Of a stretch of 64,000 nucleotides of DNA, positions 9,440 through 19,029 are shown one piece after another. The position numbers were made by a program, and so were the translations under genes. The notes beneath the pieces were generated by a model, which saw only the letters and a list, made by a program, of their open reading frames with translations, ran no database searches and was not told where the DNA came from. Every line of letters begins with the position of its first letter. Within the stretch, counting starts at the first letter, position 1. This stretch comes from Rhodopirellula halodulae (lineage in GTDB: Bacteria; Planctomycetota; Planctomycetia; Pirellulales; Pirellulaceae), in the NCBI RefSeq assembly GCF_020966775.1, contig NZ_JAJKFV010000011.1:1-64000 (forward strand), written 5' to 3'.

Positions 9440-9778
9440 TCAGTCGGTGAATAGGCTCGACAAACTTGCATCAAACTGGCCTCGCGTGAGCACGGTGGGC
9501 ACACCGGCGGCGCGAGCTTTCTTCAAGCGATCGACTTGGACGTGCGGACCATACGCGATCACGCTGGCATCCGGACAGATGCGTGAAACCGTGGGCATCA
9601 AATCCGCGACCACGCCGTTTCGCGTGGACAGGTCGACGATCACCCAGCCAATGTCCTCGTCGGGTTCTTCCGGCAAACGTCCCGCGAATGCGAAGTTCTT
9701 GCCGGCTGTTTCACAGGCGGCACGGACTCGGGAAGCGAAAATCAAATCGCCGGTGAGGAACAATACAGTGGATTTCAT
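9440..9778 (-). CDS. Small receiver-like protein of unknown function
   Basis: 112 residues, cytoplasmic, with alternating hydrophobic strands and helices (STVLFLTGDLIFASRV, WVIVDLSTRNG, VIAYGPHVQVDRLKKARAAG, PTVLTR). This resembles a short response-regulator receiver or flavodoxin-like fold. VDLS sits where a receiver phospho-Asp would be expected, but the acidic pocket and the conserved Lys are not clear. No output domain. Lies between the GH32 gene and the divergent fliN. The fold is an inference and the function is not recognised. Confidence 0.6.
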   Translation of the reverse strand: MKSTVLFLTGDLIFASRVRAACETAGKNFAFAGRLPEEPDEDIGWVIVDLSTRNGVVADLMPTVSRICPDASVIAYGPHVQVDRLKKARAAGVPTVLTRGQFDASLSSLFTD

Positions 9779-9821
9779 AGCTCGATTTGGTCGATAGACG
9801 AGGTGCTAGGATCAAGGAAGA

Positions 9822-10124
9822 ATGAGCGAGAACGCCACCCAAGACAAGCCGACCGAAGAAGCCGAAGCTCCCGCGTCCAACACGTATCGGGAGAAGGTGC
9901 TGAACATCCGCACGATCGTCAACGTGACGCTGGCGGAAAAGAAGGAACCTTTGAAAACGATCTTGTCGCTGGTTCCTGGGTCCATGCTGACCTTTGATGT
10001 CAGTTGCGACCAACCGCTGGAATTGCGAGCCGGCGGGCACCCGATCGCCACCGGTGAAACGGTCAAGATCGGCGACAAGTTCGGCCTGCGAATTCGCGAA
10101 ATTGGCGTCCCACAAGAAGACTGA
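9822..10124 (+). CDS. fliN: FliN-family flagellar motor switch (C-ring) protein
   Basis: 100 residues: a ~22-residue acidic, disordered N-terminus, then a SpoA/FliN domain (NIRTIVNVTLAEKKEPLKTILSLVPG...ELRAGGHPIATGETVKIGDKFGLRI). FliN forms the lower C-ring with FliM and sets rotation direction and export function; the same fold occurs in type III secretion SctQ proteins. ATG at 9822 follows AAGGAAG closely. It stands alone here, about 52 kb from the flgF-flgG pair in this window, which fits the scattered motility genes of planctomycetes. Confidence 0.85.
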   Translation: MSENATQDKPTEEAEAPASNTYREKVLNIRTIVNVTLAEKKEPLKTILSLVPGSMLTFDVSCDQPLELRAGGHPIATGETVKIGDKFGLRIREIGVPQED

Positions 10125-10134
10125 TTCAGTTGGG

Positions 10135-10276
10135 CGTCAGGCAAGGCCTGACCTACGGATGGGATGAAACGTAGGTTGGCCACTCTTGGCCGACGACTGT
10201 GGCCAGGCCCGCCCAACGAAGCCGTCGGGCGGGCCAATATCACAAGACAGGTCGTCAGGCGGGGCCTGACCTACGG
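10135..10276. repeat. Palindromic intergenic repeat cluster
   Basis: Two copies of a 24-nt element, each with the hairpin GTCAGGC / GCCTGAC, at 10135-10158 and 10253-10276, differing at two loop-region bases. Between them lie AGGTTGGCCACTCTTGGCCGACGAC-type sequence (10173-10197) and a 9-bp stem GGCCCGCCC / GGGCGGGCC (10206-10214, 10227-10235). The array fills the gap between convergent fliN and the haem-protein gene and may also act as a transcription stop. Confidence 0.8.
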
Positions 10277-10295
10277 GTCTTGTCCGGAATCGACG

Positions 10296-13200
10296 TCATT
10301 TGCTTTCCAGCGATTTGCCGAAGAACAAGGCTTTGTCGATGTGGAAAATGCCAGACCCTTCCAAGCCGATCTTGATGTATTGAGCCTTGGTGCCTTCGGG
10401 CAACTCCACATTCCATTCGGCTTTTGGACCTTCGCTCTTCCAGACTTGCGTCCATTGCTCCCCGTCCATCGACGTCCAAACCGCCAAACCTTTCGCTCGA
10501 TCGTAAAACGCTTTGTCACGACGGTTCGTGATCGTTCCGCGAATCAATTTGGCGGGATTGGCCAGTCGAATGACCACCGCCGGATTGGTCTCCGGTTGAT
10601 TGGAGTGAATCGCGAATGTTTCTCGTCGATCACCTTCGCCGCTGAGCAAGTGACGTGCTTCGCGATTCCACTGCGACGGCCAATTGCCGGGCACTAAGAT
10701 CATTGAATCACGAGTCACTTCCATCCACTCACCGTCTTTGCGAAGTGGGAAATCCGAATTGGGATCGGTGGCGACCCAATCACCGGTCAAAAACGCCAAC
10801 AGATCCAAGAACTCACTCGGAGCAACGGTCTCGGTCAAACCTTCGGGCATGCTGCTCGCCTTCATCGGTTTGCGAATCTCAATATCGTCCTTGAGGATCT
10901 CTTTTGTTTTCCCGTCAGCGATCCCAAGTGTGATCGTTTCTTCGTCCTCCTTCAGGATGAAGCCACCGATTGCTTCGCCATCGAACGTCAAGATCATGAC
11001 GGTCTCGTAGCCTTTGGCGATCTCCTCGTTGGGCCACACAATCGAACGAATGATGTGCTCCTTCGACATCCGCATTCCGATGTCGGTCAAGTTGGGACCA
11101 AACTCTTTGCCAAGCTTGCCGTGCTGGTGACAGGCTGAACAAACTCGCTCAAACACCTTGGCTCCGTTAGAAGCACTGCCACGCGATGCGGCGACCACTT
11201 TCTGCAGCGCGGCCAATTGTTCGTCTTGTTCCGCATCCACATCGGCCAGCGTCTTCAGCGGGCGATACACTTCAGCGCCCGGCCCGGACATGATTTTGTA
11301 CTCTTTCAAATACTCCGCTGCGTTCTCCGGAAGCGACGCGACCAACTCTTGGATCTCAGGGGTGTTGCCATCCCAGTGTTGCGACAGAGCCGACATCGTG
11401 TGTTCCAACACATACGCCACCCATTTGTCATCGGGCTGATCGATGCCAGCCAACGCGACACGCACTCCAACCGGGTGATTCAGCAAACTCGCCGCACGGA
11501 CACTTTCCAAACGCACGCGAGGATGTTCGTCGCGACCGGCATCCAGCAAGAACTGAACGAACGGAAGCTCGACCGACAATTCAATTTGCTCGGCGGAGTT
11601 CGCTTGTTCGTTTCCGGACAAGAAACGCCATTCGTTCGCCACCACGTGAGTTGCTGCGGCACGTTGTTGGAAATTCCCTTCTGCGAGTACTTTCTTGGCA
11701 ACTTCTAAGTCCACGTTGTGGAAGTGTTCTTGCAACCAAAGCACTTCCAACGCGGACTCAGCGGATGGGTTGTCTTTCATCCATTGCGAAGCCGCCGCCT
11801 TCACTTCGTCCACCGGACGTTCGCGAAGAGCGCGGCGGGCGCGATAGCGAGTACGGGTCTCATACGCCAACAACTGATCCATCACCTCGATGGTGGGCAG
11901 TCCCGTTTGGGTGACCACGTCCAACATCGGACGGTCCTTGTGCCACATTCGATAGATCCGACCGTGTTCGTGATCTCGATTGGGGTCACGCTGCGAGTAC
12001 TGCATGTGGCCGATCAATGCGTTGCACCAATCTCCAAACCACAACGCTCCATCGGGACCGATTTTGGGATCCACCGGACGGAAGAACATGTCGGTGCTGG
12101 AAAGCAGGTCGTCGGTTCGCTCACCGGTAAGTCCCGCCTCGTCGTCCTGATCTCGCAACTCGAACGCGGGCATGCCGTGCATGTTGATCACGCAGGCGTA
12201 GATCAAACGATTGCGGTATTCCTCGGGGAACTGACGCGATCGCAGAATCTCGTTCCCGGCCGCCGGACGAATGCCATGGTTGTTGAAGATCGGCTCCAAC
12301 GTCTTTCGCGAACGGACCTCGCCACCGGAAAGAGCATTGGTCCAGTGGTGCTGAGCGTTGGTGCCGTCACCGATGATCCCGTTGCCGAAACGATCAAACA
12401 CCAAACACCACGGGTTGTATTGCCCCGGCGTGCGGAAGTGGGTCAAACGCAGGCTTTCCAAATCCCATACATAGCTGCCGGATGAACCGACATTGCGAAC
12501 GGGGCCCCACGGTGTTTCGACCGTGCTGGTCATCGCGATGCCTTCCTGCATGTGCAGTCGACCACCGTTGGAATATTCCCACGCACCCATCGCATGGTGA
12601 GTGTCGTCCGTTCCGATGCCGTCCAACACGTGAGTGACTTCGTCTGCGACGTCGTCCCCATCGGTGTCTCGCAAAAACAAAATGTGCGGTTCGTCGATCA
12701 CCAACACACCGTCTTTGTAAAACTCAAATCCGGTGGGACAGATCAACTTGTCATAGAACGGTTTGCACTGGTCCGCTTTGCCATCGCCGTCGGTGTCCTC
12801 GAAGATCAGCAACCGGTCACTGGGGCGGCTCTTGCCCGGCAACCATTGCGGATAGTTGACCATGCACGACACCCACAATCGTCCTCGCTGATCGAACGCA
12901 ATTTGGGTTGGATTCGCCAATTCAGGAAAGTCTGCTTCGCTCGCGAAACACTGAACCTCAAATCCCTCCGGAATGGTCATTTGAGCAATGGATTCTTCCG
13001 GCGTTGGATAGTCCAAAGTGGTGGGTTCTCGCATTTCACGAAACGAATCGCTTCGCGAACCGAACATGGTTTCGGGAATGAAGACCTCGCCGGTGGCGGA
13101 ATCATCGACTTCGTCCGGAACGGATTTCCCCGCGGCCATGTCCCACAAGTATTGGTCTCGAACGGCGACCATTTTGCGGATCTTCTTGAACTCACCGGGA

Positions 13201-14165
13201 AAGGTTTCCGTGTCCCAAGTGCGGCGACCGCCGTAGACGTACCAACCGTTCAGCATTCGATAATCTTGCTGGTGCAACCAGTCTTTATCGTTCACCACCT
13301 GACGCATCTTCTCGAATCGTTCTGCGCCGACTTGTGGGCCGGCCTGATCAAACAACGCCGCATCGATCAACAGAGCAACGACTTCATCGCCGGCTTCGTT
13401 CAGGTGCATACCGTTGACCGTGTACTGGCATCCGGCTTCCTCCTGAAACAGTTCCGCCGTGGGTGTGAAAACGTCAATGACTTTCAGTTCTCGCTGCTCG
13501 CCGACTCGTTTGACCGCATCCGCATAAGCTGCCAAGTAGCGGTTGTGACGCGAACCATCGGGCTGCAGCGGGTTGCCGCTGGGTTCAAACGCGATGGGCG
13601 TGACCAAAGCGAACTGCGCCGGACGCCCTTCTTCGGAAAACATCTTGGCCAAACGATCCAAGTAAGCGTGGTAGTCCGATTCAAATTTCGCGATTTGTTC
13701 GGGCGACTCCCCCGCGAACGATTCGTTCATGCCGAAGAAGCACAGAAACGCTTGCGGCGCGAACACGCGAAACGGATCATCGATGACCGTGTAATTCCCC
13801 GGCCGAATTTGTTGCGACACTTCATCAGCGGGCCAACCAAAGTTGCGAACCACCAAAGGGTTTTGGGCAGTTCGCAAATGCAACATGGTTTCCAAATGCC
13901 CGTACAGACTCATTCGCTGAGCCGTCCCGTTGCCAACAAACGCCAATCGGGTCTTGGCTGGCAAAGAAGCCGGATCCATCGCGTCGGCATTGGAGGAAGC
14001 GTTGGCGACGACCAGCAGGCCGACGATCACCAACGAAGCGCCCCGAAACAAACGGGAGTGAGCCTGGACAGGAGTCGTCTTGGAAAACGTGGCTGCAGGA
14101 GCCATTTCACACGAATGAGAAAACGTCTTGGAACGCGAAAACGCGACCGATTTCATGAAACGCAT
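10296..14165 (-). CDS. Giant PVC-type haem-binding dehydrogenase with N-terminal SGNH domain
   Basis: 1289 residues, predicted periplasmic (hydrophobic SLVIVGLLVVANASSNADA near residues 44-62). Domains in order: an SGNH/GDSL-hydrolase-like domain (~70-275), a membrane-bound-dehydrogenase-type propeller (~390-760; e.g. GRLWVSCMVNYPQW, DRLLIFEDTDGDGKADQ, GNGIIGDGTNAQHHWTNA), a helical HEAT-like stretch (~790-1010), the planctomycete haem domain with CSACH (CxxCH), and a C-terminal discoidin-like sandwich. Such proteins are expanded in Planctomycetes and thought to oxidise sugars or polysaccharide parts with electrons passed to the cytochrome; the true substrate is unknown. In the SGNH part the catalytic Ser block reads VGNGTAQR and the final block NGMHLNEAG, so the usual Ser and Asp appear replaced. 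The start is uncertain; M21 is an alternative. Confidence 0.88.
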   Translation of the reverse strand: MRFMKSVAFSRSKTFSHSCEMAPAATFSKTTPVQAHSRLFRGASLVIVGLLVVANASSNADAMDPASLPAKTRLAFVGNGTAQRMSLYGHLETMLHLRTAQNPLVVRNFGWPADEVSQQIRPGNYTVIDDPFRVFAPQAFLCFFGMNESFAGESPEQIAKFESDYHAYLDRLAKMFSEEGRPAQFALVTPIAFEPSGNPLQPDGSRHNRYLAAYADAVKRVGEQRELKVIDVFTPTAELFQEEAGCQYTVNGMHLNEAGDEVVALLIDAALFDQAGPQVGAERFEKMRQVVNDKDWLHQQDYRMLNGWYVYGGRRTWDTETFPGEFKKIRKMVAVRDQYLWDMAAGKSVPDEVDDSATGEVFIPETMFGSRSDSFREMREPTTLDYPTPEESIAQMTIPEGFEVQCFASEADFPELANPTQIAFDQRGRLWVSCMVNYPQWLPGKSRPSDRLLIFEDTDGDGKADQCKPFYDKLICPTGFEFYKDGVLVIDEPHILFLRDTDGDDVADEVTHVLDGIGTDDTHHAMGAWEYSNGGRLHMQEGIAMTSTVETPWGPVRNVGSSGSYVWDLESLRLTHFRTPGQYNPWCLVFDRFGNGIIGDGTNAQHHWTNALSGGEVRSRKTLEPIFNNHGIRPAAGNEILRSRQFPEEYRNRLIYACVINMHGMPAFELRDQDDEAGLTGERTDDLLSSTDMFFRPVDPKIGPDGALWFGDWCNALIGHMQYSQRDPNRDHEHGRIYRMWHKDRPMLDVVTQTGLPTIEVMDQLLAYETRTRYRARRALRERPVDEVKAAASQWMKDNPSAESALEVLWLQEHFHNVDLEVAKKVLAEGNFQQRAAATHVVANEWRFLSGNEQANSAEQIELSVELPFVQFLLDAGRDEHPRVRLESVRAASLLNHPVGVRVALAGIDQPDDKWVAYVLEHTMSALSQHWDGNTPEIQELVASLPENAAEYLKEYKIMSGPGAEVYRPLKTLADVDAEQDEQLAALQKVVAASRGSASNGAKVFERVCSACHQHGKLGKEFGPNLTDIGMRMSKEHIIRSIVWPNEEIAKGYETVMILTFDGEAIGGFILKEDEETITLGIADGKTKEILKDDIEIRKPMKASSMPEGLTETVAPSEFLDLLAFLTGDWVATDPNSDFPLRKDGEWMEVTRDSMILVPGNWPSQWNREARHLLSGEGDRRETFAIHSNQPETNPAVVIRLANPAKLIRGTITNRRDKAFYDRAKGLAVWTSMDGEQWTQVWKSEGPKAEWNVELPEGTKAQYIKIGLEGSGIFHIDKALFFGKSLESK

Positions 14166-14242
14166 TGAGAGAGCGGGAGTTTTGAATGGAAGGAGTCAGA
14201 GGTGGGAAGGCGATTTCCGGAACGGCTCGTTGATTTTACCGG

Positions 14243-14300
14243 AGGTTGGCCACTGCTGGCCGACGACAGCGACGTGAACAGGCGTAAATGCCCATCCTAC
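14243..14300. repeat. Second copy of the dispersed intergenic repeat
   Basis: AGGTTGGCCACT-GC-TGGCCGACGAC at 14243-14267 matches 10173-10197 with two mismatches over 25 nt. Next to it, CCCATCCTACGT (14291-14302) is the reverse complement of an ACGTAGGATGGG-type element. The element lies in the 288-bp gap between the divergent haem-protein gene and fxsA; nothing else is recognised there. Confidence 0.7.
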
Positions 14301-14453
14301 GTCCGCCGAATTACAACCGTGGAATCTCGTGCCGTCAAAAAACCGACACGCCGGGAACGGGAATCGCTATGGATTCGTAATGTAGCAGATGTCACCTGAT
14401 CTTCTTGCCATCTTGGCAGGGATTCACTCTTTCACTGGCCCACCCTTTTGCCA

Positions 14454-14999
14454 ATGTTTTTTCGTCTCCTCGCGTTGTTGATCGTTGTGCCGTTCGTCGA
14501 GTTGGTGCTGTTGCTCCGACTGGCTGACGCGACCAGTTGGTTGACCACGTTGATGATTGTCGTGGTCACCGGAATCATCGGCTCGTTCCTCGCCCGCCGT
14601 GAAGGCTTGGCGACTTGGTTCCGTTTTCAATCGGCGATGTCCCAAGGCAAAATGCCAAGCCGCGAAATTCAGGATGGTCTGATGATTGCTTTCGCGGCCG
14701 CGTTGTTGCTGACGCCCGGTTTGCTCACCGACGCACTTGGTTTCACCTTGTTAACGCCTCCCGGTCGCCGACTGATCGGTGGCTACTTGCGACGTCGCTT
14801 CGCGGGACGGTTTCAAATGCACACATTCGGTGGCGGTTCGCCTCATGCACAGTCGGGCCCAACCAGCCCGCATGACGATTCATCTCATGCGGCGACGGGC
14901 GGTTCACCATGGGGCGGTTCCAACGGGCAGCGAGCCAGCGGTTCACGCGATACGATTGACTCGCCGCACTTTGAACCTAAGCACTCCTCGTCGTCCTGA
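14454..14999 (+). CDS. fxsA: FxsA family inner-membrane protein
   Basis: 181 residues from the ATG at 14454 (an in-frame TTG lies 6 bp upstream). FxsA core: a first membrane hairpin (FFRLLALLIVVPFVELVLLL), a conserved linker (IIGSFLARREGLATW) and later membrane segments (MIAFAAALLLTPGLLTDALGF), then a short basic motif. In E. coli FxsA relieves phage T7 exclusion when overproduced; its normal role is not known. The C-terminal ~55 residues are a hydrophilic His/Ser/Gly-rich tail, as in many homologues. First gene of a long + strand run. Confidence 0.9.
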   Translation: MFFRLLALLIVVPFVELVLLLRLADATSWLTTLMIVVVTGIIGSFLARREGLATWFRFQSAMSQGKMPSREIQDGLMIAFAAALLLTPGLLTDALGFTLLTPPGRRLIGGYLRRRFAGRFQMHTFGGGSPHAQSGPTSPHDDSSHAATGGSPWGGSNGQRASGSRDTIDSPHFEPKHSSSS

Positions 15000-15010
15000 A
15001 GCTCTGCTCC

Positions 15011-15985
15011 GTGAACTCATCCAGCGCATCCTCCCCTTCGCTCGCTGACAAACTTTTCTCTCGCCAACCATTGGCACCATCCGAACTTTCCGTCCCACCG
15101 GAACAATCGGATCGCGTCATCGCGAAGCCAATGGACTTATCCGACGTCCGTTGCGTGTTGCTGGATGTTTACGGAACACTGGTGATCAGCGGCAGCGGTG
15201 ATGTTGGAACCGCGGATGATTCCCAGCAAGACGCCGCCAATCGTTGGATCATTGAATCAGCACGTGAGGCTGGTATCGAAAACTTGAATGGACTGCCCAC
15301 GGCGGAACAGATCCGCAACGAGATCATCACGACCAACGAGGCCGCTCGCTTCGAGACGAACCCCAAACCGGAAGTCGACATCACTCGCGTCTGGCAAAGG
15401 GTGTTGAAAGCGAATGATCGCCGTGATTTGGCGTCGAATCCAAATTTTTTCGTGCCCTTGATCTGCGGCGTTGAAGGTCGAGCCAACCCGGTTTGGCCGA
15501 TGCCCGGTGCCCTTCACGCGTTGCACGCAATGAAGCGTTCGGAAAAACGCCTGGGGATCGTCAGTAACGCTCAGTTTTACACTCCGTTGATCGTCGAAGA
15601 TCTGCTGTCGGCGCGACATTCGGATGACTCACACGCGCAGCAGCCACCTGCGGACACGCAAGCGGTTGGGGCTGATCTGTCGTCCGTGTTCGATCTCAAC
15701 GCGTGTCATTTTTCCTATCGCTACCGAGCCGCGAAGCCTGGGCCACTGCTGTTTGATCGTGCGACACGTCATCTGAGAACGCTGGGCATCGCTCCCGAAC
15801 AGACGCTCTACGTCGGCAATGACATGCTGAACGACGTGTGGGCGGCACAGCAGTTTGGTTTGCGAACCGCGTTGTTCGCTGGTGACGGACGAAGCCTGCG
15901 TTTGCGACTCGACGACCCACGCTGCCAGAAATGTTTGCCCGACATGGTGCTGACACACTGGGATCAGATAGTAGAGTGTTTGTGA
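15011..15985 (+). CDS. HAD-superfamily hydrolase (probable phosphatase)
   Basis: 324 residues from the GTG at 15011; ATG at 15131 gives 284 residues beginning just before the first motif and may be the real start. HAD motifs: I, VLLDVYGTLV (DxYGT; the second Asp of DxD is Tyr); II, GIVSNAQ; III, the Lys in YRAAKPGPLLF; IV, YVGNDMLNDVW. A helical cap lies between motifs I and II. DxYGT is common in haloacid-dehalogenase-like and sugar-phosphatase subfamilies, so both the second Asp's role and the substrate are open. It lies 56 bp before a GT4 gene and the GH13_18 phosphorylase, so dephosphorylation of a glycosyl phosphate product is a reasonable guess. Confidence 0.82.
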   Translation: MNSSSASSPSLADKLFSRQPLAPSELSVPPEQSDRVIAKPMDLSDVRCVLLDVYGTLVISGSGDVGTADDSQQDAANRWIIESAREAGIENLNGLPTAEQIRNEIITTNEAARFETNPKPEVDITRVWQRVLKANDRRDLASNPNFFVPLICGVEGRANPVWPMPGALHALHAMKRSEKRLGIVSNAQFYTPLIVEDLLSARHSDDSHAQQPPADTQAVGADLSSVFDLNACHFSYRYRAAKPGPLLFDRATRHLRTLGIAPEQTLYVGNDMLNDVWAAQQFGLRTALFAGDGRSLRLRLDDPRCQKCLPDMVLTHWDQIVECL

Positions 15986-16041
15986 GAGAACGTTTTGGAA
16001 CGTTTGGCCGACAGACGAAACACACTTGAGTGGCATCAACG

Positions 16042-17307
16042 ATGGGCGTCCAGATTGGTTTTGTGGGGACACGCTTTGCCGGCACCGATGGGGTGTCGTT
16101 GGAAAGCGCGAAATGGGCCCAAGTCCTTTGGGACAACGGGCATGTCAGCCACTGGTACTCCGGCCAAAGCGATCGTGACAAATCGACTTCGATGGTCGTG
16201 CCTCACGCTTATTTCGGTCACCCCGACATCGAATGGATCAATCGCCGCGCGTTTGGCACTCGCACCCGAACACCGGATGTGACGCAGCGGATCTACACGC
16301 TGGCGGACTATCTGAAGAAAACGCTTTACGAATTCACGCGTCGTTTCGATTTGGATCTGCTGATCGTCCAAAACGCGTTGTGCATTCCGATGAATTTGCC
16401 GTTGGGCGTGGCCCTGACCAACTTCATCGCCGAAACGGGCTTTCCCACCATCGCGCACCACCACGATTTTTATTGGGAGCGTGATCGGTTCAGCGTTTCC
16501 GCCGTCACCGACATGTTGTGGATGGCGTTCCCGCCAGCATTGCCACAGATCCAGAACGTCACGATCAACTCGTTTGCACAAGAAGACTTGTCACATCGAC
16601 GTGGTGTCTCGTCGATCTTGGTTCCCAACGTGCTCGATTTTGAAAACGAGCCACCGCAAGCCGATGAGTACGCCTCGCATTTCCGCGAAGACATTGGGCT
16701 GGAAGACGACGACATTCTTTTCTTGCAACCCACTCGCGTTGTTCCGCGAAAAGGCATTGAACATGCCATCGCGTTGGTGGCGGCTCTTAAGAACGACAAG
16801 TGCAAACTGGTGATCTCGCACGCAAGTGGTGACGAAGGCGACGAATACCTGCAAGTCCTGCAAGATTTGGCGGAAGGCAGCGGCGTTGATCTGCGATTGT
16901 GCGATCATCGAGTCGGCGACAAACGCAGTTTGGATGAAGATGGCAATCGCATCTACACGTTGGCCGATGCTTATTCGCAAGCGGACTTCATCACCTACCC
17001 GAGCATTTACGAAGGATTTGGCAACGCCTTGCTCGAGGCGTTCTATTATCGCAAACCGGTGTTAGTGAATCGTTATTCGATTTACGTGGCGGACATCGAA
17101 CCCAAAGGGGCGAAAGTCATCTCGATGGATGGCTATTTGACCAAGGAAGTGGTCGCGAAAGTCGAACGGATTATTCGCGACAAAGCGTTCCGAGATGAGA
17201 TGGTGGATTTCAATTACGAGATCGGCCGCGCGTTCTTCTCGTACGGTGTCCTTCGTCGAAAACTTCGCGCCCTCGTCACGAACTTCACCGGACAGGACAA
17301 TCTGTGA
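16042..17307 (+). CDS. GT4-family glycosyltransferase
   Basis: 421 residues from the ATG at 16042 (GTG four codons upstream is the alternative). GT-B fold: the N-terminal domain begins [24 protein letters not shown], a glycine-rich acceptor-side loop. The C-terminal domain has [19 protein letters not shown] and the E-x7-E signature [17 protein letters not shown] that contacts the nucleotide sugar. Retaining GT4 enzymes make sucrose-phosphate, trehalose, glycosylglycerate and many others; the acceptor cannot be told from motifs. Its stop overlaps the start of the GH13_18 gene by 4 bp, so the two are translationally coupled and probably act on the same disaccharide-like compound. Confidence 0.85.
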   Translation: MGVQIGFVGTRFAGTDGVSLESAKWAQVLWDNGHVSHWYSGQSDRDKSTSMVVPHAYFGHPDIEWINRRAFGTRTRTPDVTQRIYTLADYLKKTLYEFTRRFDLDLLIVQNALCIPMNLPLGVALTNFIAETGFPTIAHHHDFYWERDRFSVSAVTDMLWMAFPPALPQIQNVTINSFAQEDLSHRRGVSSILVPNVLDFENEPPQADEYASHFREDIGLEDDDILFLQPTRVVPRKGIEHAIALVAALKNDKCKLVISHASGDEGDEYLQVLQDLAEGSGVDLRLCDHRVGDKRSLDEDGNRIYTLADAYSQADFITYPSIYEGFGNALLEAFYYRKPVLVNRYSIYVADIEPKGAKVISMDGYLTKEVVAKVERIIRDKAFRDEMVDFNYEIGRAFFSYGVLRRKLRALVTNFTGQDNL

Positions 17308-19019
17308 GCTTTTCTATCGACGACGTCACTCGGTCACGGATCACCGATGTGTATGGGCACGTTCCCGACGTGCTCGCCGAAGGCTTGCAGCGGTGCTTTG
17401 CACAATCGTCAGATGCCACGCCTCCCGCCGAAATGTGGGATCACCGCGATGTGGTGATGATCACTTACGCGGATCAGATTCGCCAGGAAGGCACCTCGCC
17501 GCTGGACGCCCAACGGCAATTCTTACTGGACCACGGCTTTGACGAACTGATTCGTTGCGTTCACTTGCTGCCTTTCTGTCCTTCGACCAGCGACGATGGT
17601 TTTTCAGTCGCTGACTACTTGGCCGTGGATCCTGAATCGGGTGATTGGGACGACATCGCTCGACTCGGCGAGCGTTTCGATCTGATGTACGACTTGGTGC
17701 TCAATCACTCGTCGCAGAAACACAGTTGGTTTCAAGGCTTCCTCCAAGACGATCCCGAGTTCGCCGATTTCTACGCGACCGCCGATCCGTCGGAAGACCT
17801 CTCCGAAGTCGTTCGTCCGCGAAGCCTGCCGCTGCTCACCAAATTCGATTCCGCCTCCGGGCCACGCCACGTTTGGACCACATTCAGCGCCGATCAAGTC
17901 GACCTGAACTACGCCAACCCGCGGGTGATGCTCGCGATGTTGGAAACGTTGGTTGAATACGCTCGGCGAGGTGCACGCATCATTCGCCTGGACGCCATCG
18001 CGTTCCTTTGGAAAGAAATCGACACGACGTGTTTGCACTTGCCACAAACCCACGCCGCCGTGCAACTGATGCGGCGCGTATTGGATGTCGCGGTTCCGGG
18101 AACCATCGTGCTGACGGAAACCAACGTACCGCACGCCGAGAACATCTCGTACTTCGGTGATGGAACCAACGAAGCCCACATGGTTTACCAGTTCAGTTTG
18201 CCGCCGTTGCTGCTGGATGCAATTCACAGCGGTGACACCAGCGTGATTCAAAACTGGATGCGATCATTGGTGTTGCCAACAGATCAAGTCACGTTCTTCA
18301 ACTTCACGGCATCGCACGATGGCATTGGTGTTCGTCCGGCCGAAGGCATCCTGCCGCCGGAACGTGTCGATCGTTTGGTGGAAATCGCCAAAGCCCACGG
18401 CGGACGAATCGGTATGCGCACCAAACCCGATGGTTCGCAAAGCCCTTACGAATTGAACGTCACTTACTTGGACGCCGTCGCCGATCGTTCACAGGTGTCG
18501 GCCGAAGAGCACGCCAAACGGTTCTTGGCCACGCAAGCGATCATGTTGTCGATGCAGGGTGTTCCCGCGGTTTACTTCCATTCGTTGGTGGGCTCGCCCA
18601 ACGACATCGACGGCATGGAAACGTCCAACATTCCTCGCCGCATCAACCGCCACAAATACACCCGCGAAGAACTCGAATCGGCTTTGGCTGCGGAAGGCTC
18701 GGTACAGAACTTGGTCGCCCAGGGGTATCGCCATTTGCTTTCGGTTCGAAAGCAACAACGCGCGTTCCATCCCACCGCGTCGCAAAGCGTTTTGTCGCTG
18801 CCCGCCGATGGATTGCTCGGGTTCGAACGCAAACTGGACGACGACACGGCCGTTTGTGTTTTGGCCAATCTGTCGGGTGAGCCTCGCACCATCGAATGGG
18901 AACTTCTTCCCAGCTCGGGTTCCACCGATGTGTTGAGCAACGAGACTTTGAGCACCGACGCCCCCATCGCGATGGCTCCGTATCAGGTACGCTGGTTGAC
19001 TGCTTCTTCCACCGCCTAA
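17304..19019 (+). CDS. GH13_18 phosphorylase (sucrose / glucosylglycerate phosphorylase-like)
   Basis: 571 residues, GTG start at 17304. A (beta/alpha)8 amylase-fold enzyme with the subfamily 18 layout: [39 protein letters not shown], the nucleophile Asp in [13 protein letters not shown], the acid/base Glu in [10 protein letters not shown] and the stabilising Asp in ASHDGIGV. Subfamily 18 phosphorylases split sucrose, sucrose 6'-phosphate or glucosylglycerate into glucose 1-phosphate. The ASHDGIG block looks more like the YcjM/glucosylglycerate type than classical sucrose phosphorylase, whose block ends THDGIG; this is recalled, not aligned. No signal peptide, so cytoplasmic. Co-transcribed with the GT4 gene. 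Confidence 0.85.
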   Translation: MSFSIDDVTRSRITDVYGHVPDVLAEGLQRCFAQSSDATPPAEMWDHRDVVMITYADQIRQEGTSPLDAQRQFLLDHGFDELIRCVHLLPFCPSTSDDGFSVADYLAVDPESGDWDDIARLGERFDLMYDLVLNHSSQKHSWFQGFLQDDPEFADFYATADPSEDLSEVVRPRSLPLLTKFDSASGPRHVWTTFSADQVDLNYANPRVMLAMLETLVEYARRGARIIRLDAIAFLWKEIDTTCLHLPQTHAAVQLMRRVLDVAVPGTIVLTETNVPHAENISYFGDGTNEAHMVYQFSLPPLLLDAIHSGDTSVIQNWMRSLVLPTDQVTFFNFTASHDGIGVRPAEGILPPERVDRLVEIAKAHGGRIGMRTKPDGSQSPYELNVTYLDAVADRSQVSAEEHAKRFLATQAIMLSMQGVPAVYFHSLVGSPNDIDGMETSNIPRRINRHKYTREELESALAAEGSVQNLVAQGYRHLLSVRKQQRAFHPTASQSVLSLPADGLLGFERKLDDDTAVCVLANLSGEPRTIEWELLPSSGSTDVLSNETLSTDAPIAMAPYQVRWLTASSTA

Positions 19020-19029
19020 GCCTTCGGCC

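Noticed and set aside
12552-14168. A 538-codon open frame on the + strand.
   Set aside because: It is wholly antisense to the haem-protein gene, whose product has clear domains. The antisense product has no recognisable motif and reflects GC-biased third positions.
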